A stretch of 64,000 nt of DNA from Cristatella mucedo (taxonomy: Eukaryota; Bryozoa; Phylactolaemata; Cristatellidae). The notes beneath the pieces are model-generated. The model made no database searches, was not told the DNA's origin, and saw only the letters and a list, made by a program, of their open reading frames with translations. A program made the translations under genes and the position numbers. The stretch spans positions 5,074,501 to 5,138,500 of the forward strand of contig WPIO01000023.1 of the NCBI GenBank assembly GCA_009760855.2. Direction: 5' to 3'. Positions 1-11,050 of this stretch are shown here, one piece after another. Each line of letters begins with the position of its first letter. Position 1 is the stretch's first letter.

Positions 1-706
1 GCACACAAGCTTCCCATCGAATCTTCACCTCACACCTGCAATTATCGAATCAGTTGCACATACTGAGACAGGCAAAGACTGATTTATATGTTAACAGAGT
101 TGTGTCTTGGCAGAAAAAACGTCAAACCAGGCTACGTTAGAGGCTGCCAGTCAACATGTCTCGAATGCCAAGGCAAGTTAGACAGCCAGTGGTGGGCGCA
201 CGAGTGCGCAAATTAATTGCTGGCAAAAACCGTTCATAAAATTTCCCGAACGAGTCTACAGTAGAAACCTTGAAGGCTCCGAGAGATTGCCTGTATGGAG
301 AGAGCCTCGGAGTGCAAGGAGCGACTGCCTTTCACCATTCGAACCCTCCTCGGACGCTCTGAGGAAAAACGCAGCCAGTGCCCAGTGCCAGTGCAACGAC
401 CCCGTAACAAGCACTCGCGTGATCTCGGCTGCAATAGCCTCGGATACTGTGATGTCCAACGTCCGCCGATTGCCCATTCGTCCAACGGCACGAAACACAC
501 CGACTCAGCACGACAGCCAGCAGGGCGAAAACAGATAGGTCGCAGCAACGAGGTCGCAGCAGCGCGGCCAGCGCGCGGCGACTTAAAATCGACGCTCCTG
601 ATGGTGCAGCAGGAAAAGGCCGACATTCCGCCGGCATTCCAACGGAGCGAGTGAGCGGCGAAACTCGCGCCTGCGCGTGCACGCATCAGGAACGCTCTTG
701 TGGAAT
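1..706. other. Unassigned GC-rich spacer
   Basis: Several overlapping open frames of 80-150 codons lie here on both strands, but they shadow one another and none shows a recognisable domain, signal peptide or clear splice pair. The GC-rich composition of positions 230-680 explains the absence of stops. Nothing further is supported. Confidence 0.4.
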
Positions 707-741
707 CTCACTCTCTCTCACTCTCTCTCTCTCTCTCTCTC
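707..741. repeat. (TC)n microsatellite
   Basis: An uninterrupted or nearly uninterrupted CT dinucleotide run of about 35 bp. It is one of many pyrimidine microsatellites in the window. Confidence 0.9.
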
Positions 742-1212
742 GATCTCCTCTATCTCTTTGCCTTTCTCCATAAAGTCTGCGGTGCATGCACGCGCCAGGC
801 GAACTTTCTGTTCGAGCAACTGCTTGGCCGAACTGAGCAGCAATGCCGGACACTTGGGGAGCTGAACAGGCGTGCCGAGAAAAGCCCGCTCCCCAGAAAG
901 CGAGAACCGCTAGCCACTAAACAGCACGAGATGGCCACCCTGACGCGAATGCGCACCGAGCGGCGCGCCAGGTCAAACGGAGCCCGCTGAGAGCGAGCGG
1001 AGCGACACCCGAGGAGGAAGCGTTGCGCCAGGTGGAGCGCTACACGGCGCCACGGAGCTAGGAAGTTCCTCTAAAACTAATGATTGTGTTTATTAATCTA
1101 CGTTTAAAGGTATCTAATGTGTACGAAGATGACGGAAAGAAGCGCACTAGTACCTCGCTCCTCATAAAAATCACTCCTTCACCGTCGCTCATGGCTCACG
1201 CTCGGACGGCGG

Positions 1213-1220
1213 TATAAATA
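1213..1220 (+). promoter_or_regulatory. TATA box candidate (TATAAATA)
   Basis: A perfect TATAAATA sits in GC-rich sequence (CGGCGG before it, GCCGTCG after it). No coding ORF follows directly. It could drive a non-coding 5' exon or be the promoter of an old LTR covering roughly 1.15-2.65 kb, since an ATTATAAAG poly(A)-like signal occurs at about 2584. The arrangement resembles the TATA/poly(A) layout of the clear LTRs in this window, but no matching copy or target duplication was found. Confidence 0.4.
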
Positions 1221-2660
1221 AGCCGTCGTGGAATCGCTGCACTTAGCCTTGACCCGGCGGAGCGCTCCGCAAAGGGGCGCACGGCCATATTTTAATCCGG
1301 CCAGTACGTAACTATTAGTTTTGCAGCTCTTTCAGTTTCAGTTTTTCTTTTTCTCAACGGCGGAAATTTCAGACAGTAGCGCTTTTGAACGATATCTAGT
1401 ACGTTGGGTCGATAGGGAAGCGACGCCGCTCGCGCATTAGTCCGATGGCTGGGCAGCCGCAGAAGTCGACCTTCGACCAACCGCGGCGAACGGTCGCCGC
1501 GGCTGGCTGCTTCTGGCGTGCCGCCGTCGGTCGTCCGTCCCAACAAACGGGCAGTGGCGAGAGGACGTGGAGGCCGATCGACCGGTTAGCTGCCGCAGCC
1601 GGTTCGGTCCCTCCGGAGAGTTGACTGTGAGAACTCGGAACACCTCCGAACTGAGAGCTCGCTTGCAGACCGTAGGCGAGAGACATTTTGGCCCGCTTCC
1701 CGTCCATGCCTCGTAGTGGAACTCGCGGTCGAGGTCTTGCTACGTGCAGCTAGTTTCATTTCTCCAGTGGCCGCCACTGAGATTCTTTCAAGCAGGCGTT
1801 CTTTGCGACTCCCGCCGTAACGGCCGCTGAACTGTACTAAAGCTCACGCGTGCAATTTTATTGCTTTGATTCGGGAGCTAGATTCTATCGGTGGAGATAC
1901 CGAGATTCGGGAGATCAACATGAATTCTGCCGGAGACTCCAATGTTCGTGCACCAAAATATGTCGTAGATGTATACCCACGCTAGGTTCGGTTGTCTGGG
2001 ACGGGACGGCTACAATACGGTAAGGGTCACCGGCTAGGCAGGGGTCTGACCTATGGGCATGGCCGGATGTGCGGCGACGAGAGGTCACCGGGGCTCTTGC
2101 GTAATGGAAGCTGGCCGAGTAAGTCGTGGTATTGGCGGCTCCCGGTATCGCCGAGTTATGCATCTGGATGGGTGCAAGCGTGCTCCGGCGATGCGGCCAC
2201 GCACGCCAGGCAACGAGTACCCAAGGCCCAAGCGGAGCTGGATAGCACGCTCGTTGTTACTACTTGAATATTCGGCGTTCCTCTGGCCGACTTGTTCGTG
2301 CCCCCCCCCCGTGAGTTGGCGTCTTTCGGCGGAAGCTCTCGACTGTGGTAGTCGCCGACTCCGGCTTTCCAAGCAGTTACTCAGCTAGCCGGATCTTTGA
2401 CGGCGTACGCTTGTACTGTTGGAACGGAGTCGGTACAATGGCGGGACTGCGGGAGCCGACTGACCAACTAAGACGTTTGTTCGTGCGTGCGGCGTCACCT
2501 TTCGCCCCTATAGTTTATTTTATGTAGGAACATCCCTGTAGACTTGTTTAGTTCTCGTCTGATGTTGTTGGCGCATGCGATATTATAAAGAGGTTTGACT
2601 TGACGACGCTCGTCTTACCCTAGCTCGCCGGCATGGCGAGCGGCGGCGTGACCTGAGCAT
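1221..2660. other. GC-rich unassigned block, possible old LTR or non-coding exon
   Basis: This stretch is GC-rich from about 1390 to 2470 and then ends with an AT-richer segment carrying a poly(A)-like signal. Its ORFs of 60-111 codons overlap on both strands and resemble no family. A short segment near 2578-2600 resembles 9895-9917 (both GATATWATAAAG followed by GTTTGAC), hinting at a shared repeat end. No terminal repeats were established. Confidence 0.3.
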
Positions 2661-4130
2661 GGTGGGGCTTGGTGGGAAAATTGCCTCCGACCCCGTGAAC
2701 TCGGCTACTGGTGTTAAATATGCCAAAAAATCACTCAGTAATAACAATCCACTTCGAGCCACTACAATCAGCTACGCGATGTCGCAGTTTTTAATCCATA
2801 TTACAGATAGAACTGAACAGAGTTTGCATGCAAAATCTCGCGCAGACGTTCATGCACTTTTACTTGAAAAAAGCCTGGCCCAGACAGCTATCTGGAACTT
2901 TTGAAATGCAATCTGACTGTCGTTTCAATCATTTATTAAATAAGCTAGGCGAAGCTGAAGTTTAAATTGCCTTTTAAAGAGCAAATTACTTCAAGTTAAT
3001 CGGCAAACTTTTCCTTAATAATGCGTGCAATCTCTCACACAAAACTATCCAAAGGTCGCCAACAGGTGGTCTGGCGATTTCACACTGCGATCTGGTAATG
3101 ACCTTGCTAAAAAAAAAGTTCTCGTGAAGCTCTCATTTTAATTAGACATTGCGGAAAACTACTACGGTTTTTTAGTTTACCCCACACATTTTCACGATAT
3201 GAGGCACGCATTTTTATGTGTCACTGACCTTTCAAAGACCAATATTTCGAGCATAAGCACAAAAATTCTACCTTTAGGCACGACCATCATCATGCAAATA
3301 GATTGCTAAGTCCGGCCTGGGCTGCGATCCACTTTTGCAGCAACAAGTCGGCAGTGCAAACCTCCATAAATAGATGCACGTTCTCATCTATGGTGAGAGT
3401 GTATACACACATTATCTATGGAGTGGATTTAACAATGCGGCTGTGTAGCATGCAACGTTGTCTTGAACGCTAAAGGAACGTCATAAGAAACATCTTTAGA
3501 ATTTCACGCATAGACCTCATAGGTTGTCAATTAAAAAATTACATTTCTGTCAATGCAAAGGTTGCAATACCTTACTTGTCCACGTTCATTTTTAGCCTCT
3601 GTGCGAGCACATTACTTCGCTCTTTCCTTCAACTTAAATATGGTTATAAGGCGACGCAAAGATGCTGAAATAAAGCTGAGGTCTCGCGGAGAGCGCAAAT
3701 TGCATCGCATATTTTAGTATGCACAAAACTTTCGAGCCAACCCAATATGCCTGCGGCACCGCCGTTGCAGCGTCACGTGGGTTCCGCTTCTGTCGAGCTG
3801 CTGCAGTATTGTGTCGATTTCGCTTCTGTCAATCGCGAGAAATCGACGACTTCAATAATACAATATTTATACTTCAACCATACAGTGCGACGCACCCTCA
3901 GCCTAAGTGTCTCCAAATCGCTCAATTTTTAAAAGTGCAATTAACGATGTTCGATATCGCTATGCCACAAAATCGTTTTTGTATGCTTTGAGTAGCGTTA
4001 CCGTAGTACGAGTAAGAACTTAAGCTTCTAGCCGATTCATGGCTTCGTGTTCTCGAATTCCCACCCCAGATGCCGCCAATGTCTCTCGGACGCTCAGAGG
4101 ATCGACCTTCTGGCATCGATGCTGCGGAGT
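2661..4130. other. Spacer with no recognised feature
   Basis: AT-richer single-copy-looking sequence. ORFs are short (60-90 codons), without domains. No repeat, splice-flanked exon or RNA gene was recognised. Confidence 0.5.
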
Positions 4131-4147
4131 GCGCGTACACTCAGTAT

Positions 4148-4400
4148 GCACGTACCTCCGTCTGTAACTCCAAAAAACTACAAAGACTATATGGGAGTTA
4201 CGCAGAGAACTTTTGCCTGGTGCACTCAAAGCCTAAGCGGCTGTCGGTACGCATTCGTTAGTTAACAAACTTCGTCACACGCAACAAAGTGAAAGTGAGA
4301 AGCACACAGCTGAGTCAGGCGAGCAGTTGAAGTAGTCGGTTGCACAGAAGTAGAAGATCGGGCGGCTAGAAAGGATATGCCGCAGTCGGCAGCAGTGGTC
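4148..4400 (-). mobile_element. LINE family B 3' fragment (decayed)
   Basis: On the minus strand this matches the 3' end of the family B LINE seen at 16.6-16.9 kb and 45.7-45.97 kb. Landmarks are the CTCCGTCTGTAACTCC block at 4157, the GCCTAAGCGGCT block near 4231 and the GTCGGCAG block near 4386. Several indels mark it as old. It is 5'-truncated, as is usual for LINE copies. Confidence 0.75.
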
Positions 4401-4411
4401 GAATTATCGCT

Positions 4412-4488
4412 GCAAATCTATTCACCAGCAGGACTCGATTCCACGACCTTCGAGTGGAGAAGCAGCGTAACCTCCGCTACCTGAAGCA
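4412..4488 (-). mobile_element. tRNA-derived SINE2 head remnant
   Basis: Read on the minus strand, this has an A-box-like AGGTAGCGGAGG followed about 35 nt later by a B-box-like GGAATCGAGTCC, the layout of a tRNA promoter. The arms do not fold into a full tRNA. It resembles the head of the SINE2 family seen at 29.86, 41.18 and 44.43 kb but lacks the SINE2 tail. Confidence 0.45.
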
Positions 4489-4489
4489 G

Positions 4490-5500
4490 CCGGGCGGTTC
4501 GTGCACTTGACGCCCGAGCGTGTTACGCATAGCAGGGTAATTTGCCTACATTAGCGCGTCATTCAGAGTTATCCACCGACGTGAATGTACTCCACTAGTG
4601 CTCGTCTTGTCACCCCAGTGGCACTGCCTCTTGCAGAACTCGGGGTCGAAGGTCAGAAGGTCGGCCGGATCTGAACCTTCGGCGGGCTGACGGATCGGCG
4701 ATGAAGCGTCGCCTGAAGCAGATTCAGCAGTTTGACGAGCTCGGCACACAGTCGGCCGAGCCTGCCCCCCAGTAAAGCGGATGAACTTGCGAGCCGGTGC
4801 CCAGCTCGACTTCACTGTCGCGTAGATCGGCCGCCTTGGCGCACGCATTTAGGAACGTCCCTTCATTCTCCCGACTGCTAATCACAAATTGCTCGTGCCG
4901 ACTGCCTATCGCAAGTGCTTATCACTCGCCGTTTCCGCTTGCTACTCGTCTTAGTGCTTATAACTGACCACTCATCGCTTCGCTTCGTACCTCTCTTATC
5001 ACTCACATCGAATAGCTGCGCCTCAATTCATCTGCCTCCAGCTCTTAGGCTGCCGTTCAAGCGCGGAGCTCGCTCTCGTCTGCCGTCGTGACATCCATGG
5101 ACTAGACGAAATTTAACAAGACGCTAGGAATTCCACCAGCTCCTCGCAGAATCTTCTTGCCTTGTAAATCCGTCTTTTGTATGCTTGTGCTTGCCGACAC
5201 AAATGAATCGACAGGCTTTCTTTCCATGTGCGATGTGTTTTAAAAATGAGATAATAATAATGATAATAAAATGAGATTTAGTTCACTCAGGGTGCTTCAC
5301 GAATGCATTAATATAATTACCGAATCGACTTTTGAGGATTTTCTCTCCGATCGACAGGTCGCTCCAATAGCTTGCCCTAGCCTACAGTATCCGCCTACAA
5401 GCTTTACTATTGTTCGCTCTCACATGACCTACTCACCGGCTTACTGCCGGCTCGCCGCTCCTTGCGTCGCTGAATTTTAAATCTTTTGATGATCAAAGCC
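4490..5500. other. Spacer with no recognised gene
   Basis: A 100-codon minus-strand frame at 4546-4848 has no recognisable domain. The segment 4860-5010 is enriched in repeated CTATCAC/CTTATCACTC-like words but forms no clear tandem array. Nothing else is supported. Confidence 0.4.
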
Positions 5501-5540
5501 TTCAGTTAGTAATAATAAGAATAATAATATTGCACTTGAT

Positions 5541-5580
5541 AAAGCGCCCTCAGAGAACTTAATCTCTTTCTAGGCGCTTT
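5541..5580 (-). other. 3' stem-loop of LINE family A
   Basis: Perfect 8-bp inverted arms (AAAGCGCC and GGCGCTTT) enclose a 24-nt loop with an inner AGAG...CTCT pairing. The same stem recurs in family A copies at 24.9, 34.4 and 57.9 kb, with a G-U-compatible change in the 34.4 kb copy. In related LINEs such 3' hairpins are where the RT recognises its RNA; that role is inferred here. Confidence 0.65.
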
Positions 5581-5745
5581 ACATTTGCTGCAAAGTGATA
5601 CGCAATAGAATAGTAAGTAAAATCATGCTTGAAAAACAAACAAAATGAATAACATGGTTAGGGGTTACATGCACTGGGTCAGCATGCAAATGTGGTTAGT
5701 GGCAGCATGAACAGTGTCAGCACGCATAAGCACATCGAGGACGAA

Positions 5746-7020
5746 TCACAAGGACCCACTAAATGCTGTCCTAAATAGGTATGTTTTTAAGTTTCTTTTA
5801 AATGTGGTCAGGTCAGGGGATGTTCTGATGAAGGTCGGGAGGGAGTTCCAGGCTGTGGGAGCATACGAGCTAAATGCACGGTCTCCAAAGGATTTAAGGT
5901 TTGTACGAGGTATTTCTAGACTGTTGGATTCCGAAAAGCGAGTGGTACGATGCTTTGCCTGATGGGGTAGTATATCTGAAAGGTAGGCTGGAGCCATAGA
6001 ATGAAGAGACCTAAAAGTGAGCGACAAAACCTTAAAGTCAATCCGTTGCTTGACTGGTAGCCAGTGCAGGTCGGCGAGAAGTGGAGTAATGTGGCAACTG
6101 CGACGCTCACGACAGACAAGCCTAGCTGCAGAGTTTTGCACCAGCTGCAATCGCCTGATCGCACATGCTGGTAGGCCTGTAAGCAGTGAGTTGCAGAAGT
6201 CGAGGCGAGATGTCACGAATGCATGGACCAACTTGGACCTGGTATCCTTATCTAAACAAGCCCTAATTTTAGCAATGTTATGAAGCTGAAAATAGGCTGA
6301 TTTGACTGTGGAGCTGATGTGGTCGTCTAACGAGAGGTCGCTTTGGAATATGACACCTAGATTTCGAGCTGATGCAACTGGAGATATGCTGGCAGAGCCA
6401 ATTTTGAAAGTCAGCCTTTCCAATTTCTGAATAACACTAGGTTTGCCCATAACTAGTAAGTTAGTTTTATCATCGTTTAGTTTTAGAAAATTTGCTGCCA
6501 TCCATGTGCGGATGTCATCAATGCATGCAGCAAGTGAGTTGAGAGAATTTGAGGTGCTCGAAGGCTGCGAGGGATCAAAGCAAAGGTACAACTGAGTGTC
6601 ATCCGCATAGAAGTGAAAGCCTAGATTGTGCTTGGCAATCACATCAGCGAGAGGGAGAGTATAAACGGTGAAAAGGACCGGACCTAGCACAGAGCCCTGA
6701 GGTACTCCATATTTTAGAGGTACTTCAGATGATCTTTGTCCATTCACGTCAACACTCTGGAGTCTCCCACTGAGATAGGACCTGAACCACTGCAGAGCAG
6801 TGCCAGTGATGCCCAGGCGAGATGAGAGGCGCTCTAGAAGAACTTTGTGATCGATGGTATCAAAAGCTGCCGAAAGATCGAGCAAAACAAGAAGAGACAC
6901 TCTACCCATGTCTGCATTCCTAAGTAGGTCGTTGTATACCCGAAGCAATGCTGACTCTGTGGAGTGATTAGCTCTAAAGCCAGACTGGAACTTACTAGCA
7001 AGGTGTGAGGTTTCGATTTA
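5746..7020 (-). CDS. Non-LTR retrotransposon reverse transcriptase, C-terminal part (family A)
   Basis: About 425 uninterrupted codons read on the minus strand. The reading has no native start codon, because the copy is 5'-truncated. RT motifs appear in order: LLDLSAAFDTIDHKVLL (motif A, catalytic Asp), GVPQGSVLGPVLF (motif B), the catalytic YADDTQLY (motif C) and [16 protein letters not shown] (motifs D/E). These are followed by the thumb-like C-terminal region ending TYLFRTAFSGSL. Upstream in frame is FQSGFRANHSTES, a normal RT block. In intact elements the enzyme primes reverse transcription from nicked target DNA. Both YADD aspartates are present, but this copy cannot be autonomous because the endonuclease is missing. 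The L2/CR1 superfamily assignment rests on motif spellings. Confidence 0.9.
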
Positions 7021-7035
7021 CATGCAGTGAAAGTC

Positions 7036-7146
7036 TGAAAAATAATAATAATACATTCTTTTAGCGCCGCTGGAAAACTTAATCTCTTTCTAGGCACTTT
7101 ACATATGGTGAAAAGGAAGCACGGTCAAATGGTTAGTGGTAACATG
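7036..7146 (-). mobile_element. LINE family A 3' tail fragment
   Basis: An (AAT)n run followed by the family A terminal block and the GGTTAGTGG word, on the minus strand. It is interrupted at 7146 by the LTR element, whose terminal TGTAACGCC starts at 7147. Confidence 0.8.
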
Positions 7147-8412
7147 TGTAACGCCAAAGGCTCGGCGGAGTAGGCTTAACCTGTCGCTTACCTAGCGGCG
7201 TAACCTACCACCAAAGGCCGTTTTGTGCGCGTCTGCGCGCAATAAGCTGGCCGCCACGAAACGAGCGTTTTTGGCACTGACCTACTTATCGTTACTAAAG
7301 GGGGTCGTGAGTCCGCGGCGTGAATTGGAAAGCGAGACTCACAAACTGGGGATTTTACTGAGCTTTATTCGCAAGCGCACAAAGTCGCTTCGCGTCTAGT
7401 TCAGTTTTATCTCCACACTCCTCACATGCTCTCGACTCGAAAGCACTCTTGCGGAGGAAACACGTCTCCACACTTAGGCTACTTACGTCTATAGTGGGGA
7501 ACGGCCCGAATGAGACGAGGAGCCCGAACCGGAGCCTAGACCCTGACTGGAGAACTAGGGATCTGCTTCCACCTTAACGGCAGGAATACCCCACACACAC
7601 CACCTCAAGCACACTTGTGGAGGAGACACACCTCCACACTTAGGCTACCTGCGTCTGTAGGGGGGGGGGGACGGCCAAAATAGACAAGGAGCCCGAACCG
7701 ACGGAATATCTCGCCCACGACACCAACTACGTCTAGCTCGCACCGGCAAATCCTTATGCCGAGACCACGTGCGAGCGAGCGCGCGCGCACAAAACACAAA
7801 AGAAACACAAAATGCTAGCTCGGGCGCGATACGACCGTATTCGGTGGAGTCCACCGAATCCTCCTAGTGCTGTCTCGTCCTGTTCCGTCAATCGCCGGCG
7901 AACAGCCCGCCCTCCTCCGTCGCTTTCAGAGAAACGAGTCCGACGGTCTCGAAGCGAAGCCGGGCAGAGAAGACGAATAAAAGACCAAGAACGAGCGTCG
8001 CTCGACTCTTAAATACTTAGCCGAGACAATCGGACAAGAGTTTAGTGGCATTGGGCCTGACACCGTGGCCCATTATGGTAAGGAATTGATATCGTCCCTA
8101 GGCCACTGGAAGGTCATCTCTGTCCAGCTTGAACGCCGAGTAGGTTCCAGACGATTCTTTCGGGACAGAGTTATGGCCGATTTTAACAGGCCATCCAACG
8201 TCAATCAGCAGTTCCCACGGGTATCGGACAAATTCTAAAGGCCGAGTCGCCACTGCTGGTCTCAGAGCTTCCTGGCTTGCTCTTAAGCTCTTGCTCTCTA
8301 ACCGCACTGGCGCTCCTCTCCGGCTCACTGCTCCAGGATAAAGGAGTTCTTGCCCGCCGCCGAACAGCTCTTGTTCTCGCTAAAATTAAGCCAAGGCCGG
8401 CAAGGCGCTACA
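7147..8412 (-). mobile_element. Solo LTR-like element, copy 1
   Basis: The element is bounded on the plus strand by TGTAACGCC and GGCGCTACA, imperfect inverted termini of the TG...CA type. It is homologous along its length to 30450-31816 in reverse orientation. On the minus strand it carries TATTTAA (8015-8009) and, about 650 nt downstream, AATAAA (7369-7364), matching a U3-R-U5 layout. No coding frame is present. The flanking 4 bp do not match (CATG versus CGAT), so this copy may come from recombination between LTRs or a later deletion. Internal direct repeats of about 120 bp contain the CTTGAGGTGG and GTTCTCC words. Confidence 0.7.
8009..8015 (-). promoter_or_regulatory. LTR TATA-like box (TATTTAA)
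   Basis: TATTTAAGAGTCG is conserved at the equivalent site in both LTR copies and lies upstream of the conserved AATAAA signal, as expected for an LTR promoter. Confidence 0.5.
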
Positions 8413-8503
8413 CGATACCTTGCTTACCATTAAATCTTAGTTGTCGCTACGCTTGCAGCTGTACAGCGCTACTGAGACTGGATATATATGTCGCTCTCTT
8501 AAT

Positions 8504-8543
8504 GTGGAGGAGGAGGGGAGGAGGAGGAGGAGGAGGAGGAGGA

Positions 8544-8574
<31 letters not shown>

Positions 8575-9049
8575 GAGGAGGAGGAGGAGGAGGAGGAGGA
8601 GGAGGAGGAGGAGGAGGAGGAGGAGGAGGAGGAGGAGGAGGAGGAGGAGGAGGAGGAGGAGGAGGAGGAGGAGGAGGAGGAGGAGGAGGAGGAGGAGGAG
8701 GAGGAGGAGGAGGAGGAGGAGGAGGAGGAGGAGGAGGAGGAGGAGGAGGAGGGAGGAGGGGGGGAGAAGGAGGAGGAGGAGGAGGAGAGGAGGAGGAGGA
8801 GGAGGAGGAGGAGGGGAGGAGGAGGGAGGAGGAGGGGAGGAGGAGGAGGAGGAGGAGGAGGAGGAGGAGGAGGAGGAGGAGGAGGAGGAGGAGGAGGAGG
8901 AGGAGGAGGAGGAGGAGGAGGAGGAGGAGGAGGAGGAGGAGGAGGAGGAGGAGGAGGAGGAGGAGGAGGAGGAGGAGGAGGAGGAGGAGGAGGAGGAGGA
9001 GGAGGAGGAGGAGGAGGAGGAGGAGGAGGAGGAGGAGGAGGAGGAGGAG
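8504..9049. repeat. (GGA)n trinucleotide satellite
   Basis: About 546 bp of nearly pure GGA/GAG with a few imperfections (G runs at about 8543 and 8758, GAGAGG near 8785). All six frames are open only because the repeat lacks stops; poly-Gly, poly-Arg, poly-Glu, poly-Ser, poly-Pro and poly-Leu readings are artefacts. Polypurine tracts like this can form triplex DNA, R-loops and G-quadruplexes. Confidence 0.97.
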
Positions 9050-10750
9050 TATTGGCTTCCGATTAATCGAAGAATGTGCAGCGAAAATTCCAAGCCCGCA
9101 ATGCCAGCCGCCGCTTAGCTGTCGCATACACAACTGAACTGCATTTGCGGCTCCAGCCTCTTCGTAGTCCAAGGTCGTCCTAGGCCAAAAATTGAGCACG
9201 CCCATTTCTTTACCGCGAACATGCTTTCGGTCTACGGCGGATCCTAGATAGTGGAACTCGCTGGTAACATTTTGGAGAAAGGACTACTGCGTTCTTGTAC
9301 AGCTTCCAACCTGCACTTTCTTCGGAGCGGACGAGAAGCGAGAGAGGACCTGCGGGCGCGAGCCTCTTCGACCGCAACAGTATATCTCTGTTCGCTCGCG
9401 CGAGGGCTCGGCAAGACGCGTCGTGTCGGCGAAAGATGACGGATTTGAGGCACAGCTTCCGAGTCGCGGACGGTTGCCGCTTGGCAGGCTAGGTCAGAAT
9501 CGGACCAACGAGCAGCCGGCTTCCCGTGGGAAGAAAGGCCGCCGGGCATCCGTCGTGTACCTTGAAGGCGTACGACGCCAGCGGAAGTCGCCGAAGAAGA
9601 GCAGCGGACCCACTATTAATAGACTCGAAGGGTACTCGCCAGCTGGAGTTCGGCCGTCGTGGCCACTACGAGTTCACGAGCTGCTTCCAGCGATTGGCGA
9701 TGCGCTGCCTGCTGCGTTGTCGATTCGATATTAACGGCGTGCGACTTCTCGCGCAAATATCCAGAATATGACAGTGGGTTTCGCAGCAATGGGACGCAGT
9801 CGTACACGATGCCGCGAGTACCGGCTAGCGATAATCAGACGGCTTCGCTGCGTTGCGATTTTTTGGAATTAGCAGCTACTAGCCGGTCAATTGCACGATA
9901 TAATAAAGGTTTGACGTTGCTGCACTGCTACTCCCTGCAGCTAGTGACTACTAACCAGAGGCTACCACCAAACATACGCTACGCTCCTCGCATGCGTAGC
10001 TAGGCAACATGGTAATGCAAAACGAGCCTAGTTACACGTCTTACAATGATTGGACCACGCTGGTGCAAGCGCGCTTCCAAAACGATAGAAGTTGGTTTTA
10101 TTTCCCAATAAGTTTCATTTATCTAATTGGTATGCTAAAGGCTGCGATAACCGAAAGCTTAGTTAAAGCCTATAAGGAGAGCAAGATGGCCGGGGCCTAG
10201 GGGCCATCGCCTAAGGACCAGAGTCTGAGTGGATTTGCGAAACGAATATGTGAACTTCCTGGCAGTCGTGACCTACCACTCCTTCGGTAGCGTGAGAATC
10301 GCATCGTTCGTGCGAATATTCGTTGGACACATTCGTACAGCCACTGATTAGATACGACAGCGAGCACGCAGCTGAGCGCCAAAATCGTATTGGAGGCTGC
10401 TAATTTGCTGAGCTGTGGTGCGACAAGCGTCTGCCGAATGAGAATTCGGCGCAGAATCTGAGCACTGCTTTTAATTAGAGCTGAGCTTTTAATTAGACTG
10501 CTGGTTTATCTCAGCGCTCAACTCGTTTGTTACCATTAGTCTGCCGGCAAATTGCTTGGTAGGGTCAGTGCGTCCGGCTTGCCGTTGGAACACTAAACCG
10601 TTAGCAAACTAACCCAGTTACATTTTGACATTACAGTGAATTATTCGTTGTTTTCTTTATTATAACATATATAATATGAATAACTATAATAACTATTACT
10701 ATATATTCTAATATTATGAAAACCTTACATTTAATGATAAGTCGTGATAC
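9050..10750. other. Unassigned spacer
   Basis: GC-rich to about 9740, then mixed. ORFs of 60-114 codons on both strands lack recognisable domains. A GATATAATAAAG poly(A)-like signal lies at about 9898. AT-rich sequence (10620-10740) precedes the next LINE fragment. Nothing else is supported. Confidence 0.4.
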
Positions 10751-10754
10751 ACAC

Positions 10755-11050
10755 TTGACCACATTAAAAAAACTAAAAACGCATCTATTTATCACAGCAT
10801 TTATTGGGTCTATGTGATTCGTCTTTTACGTGCTTTTGCGTGCTGACACTGTGCATGCTGCCACTAACCACACTTGCATGCTGACCTTGTGCATGTCACC
10901 CCTAACCATGTTATTCTTGTTGTTATTGAGCATGGTACCACTAACCATTCGATCGTGCTTCTTTTGCAGCAAATGTAAAGTGCCTAGAAAGATTGATTTC
11001 TCTGAGGATGCTATATCATATGTGTTATTATTAGTATTGTTATTCTTAAT
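10755..11050 (+). mobile_element. LINE family A 3' fragment
   Basis: Plus-strand sequence running from the end of the RT frame (ACTTGACCACATT block) through the 3' UTR repeats (CACTGTGCATGCTGCCACTAACC), the decayed terminal hairpin near 10970 and an ATT-rich tail at 11025-11047. It is 5'-truncated and diverged by several substitutions from the 34.2 kb copy. Confidence 0.85.

Larger units (their letters stand above)
5500..7025 (-). mobile_element. LINE family A, 5'-truncated, young copy
   Basis: An L2/CR1-like non-LTR retrotransposon on the minus strand. It has an uninterrupted C-terminal reverse transcriptase frame (about 7020-5746), a 3' UTR of about 200 bp with the repeated CACTGTGCATG and CTAACCA words, a terminal stem-loop (arms 5541-5548 and 5573-5580) and a trinucleotide TTA/ATT tail at 5500-5530. 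The endonuclease and N-terminal RT are missing. On its 5' side it abuts another family A tail (7036-7146). Near-identical 3' ends at 24.9, 34.4 and 57.9 kb suggest recent activity. Confidence 0.9.

Noticed and set aside
4412-4488. Functional tRNA on the minus strand
   Set aside because: A and B boxes are present but the cloverleaf arms do not pair. Similarity to the SINE2 heads explains it.
7147-8412. DNA transposon with terminal inverted repeats
   Set aside because: The inverted ends are only about 9 bp. The internal TATA and poly(A) signals and the CTAT duplication of copy 2 fit an LTR better.
8277-9205. Long frames through the GGA tract (poly-Gly, poly-Arg, poly-Glu, poly-Pro, poly-Ser, poly-Leu)
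   Set aside because: They exist only because the triplet repeat contains no stop. The unique flanks encode no domain.
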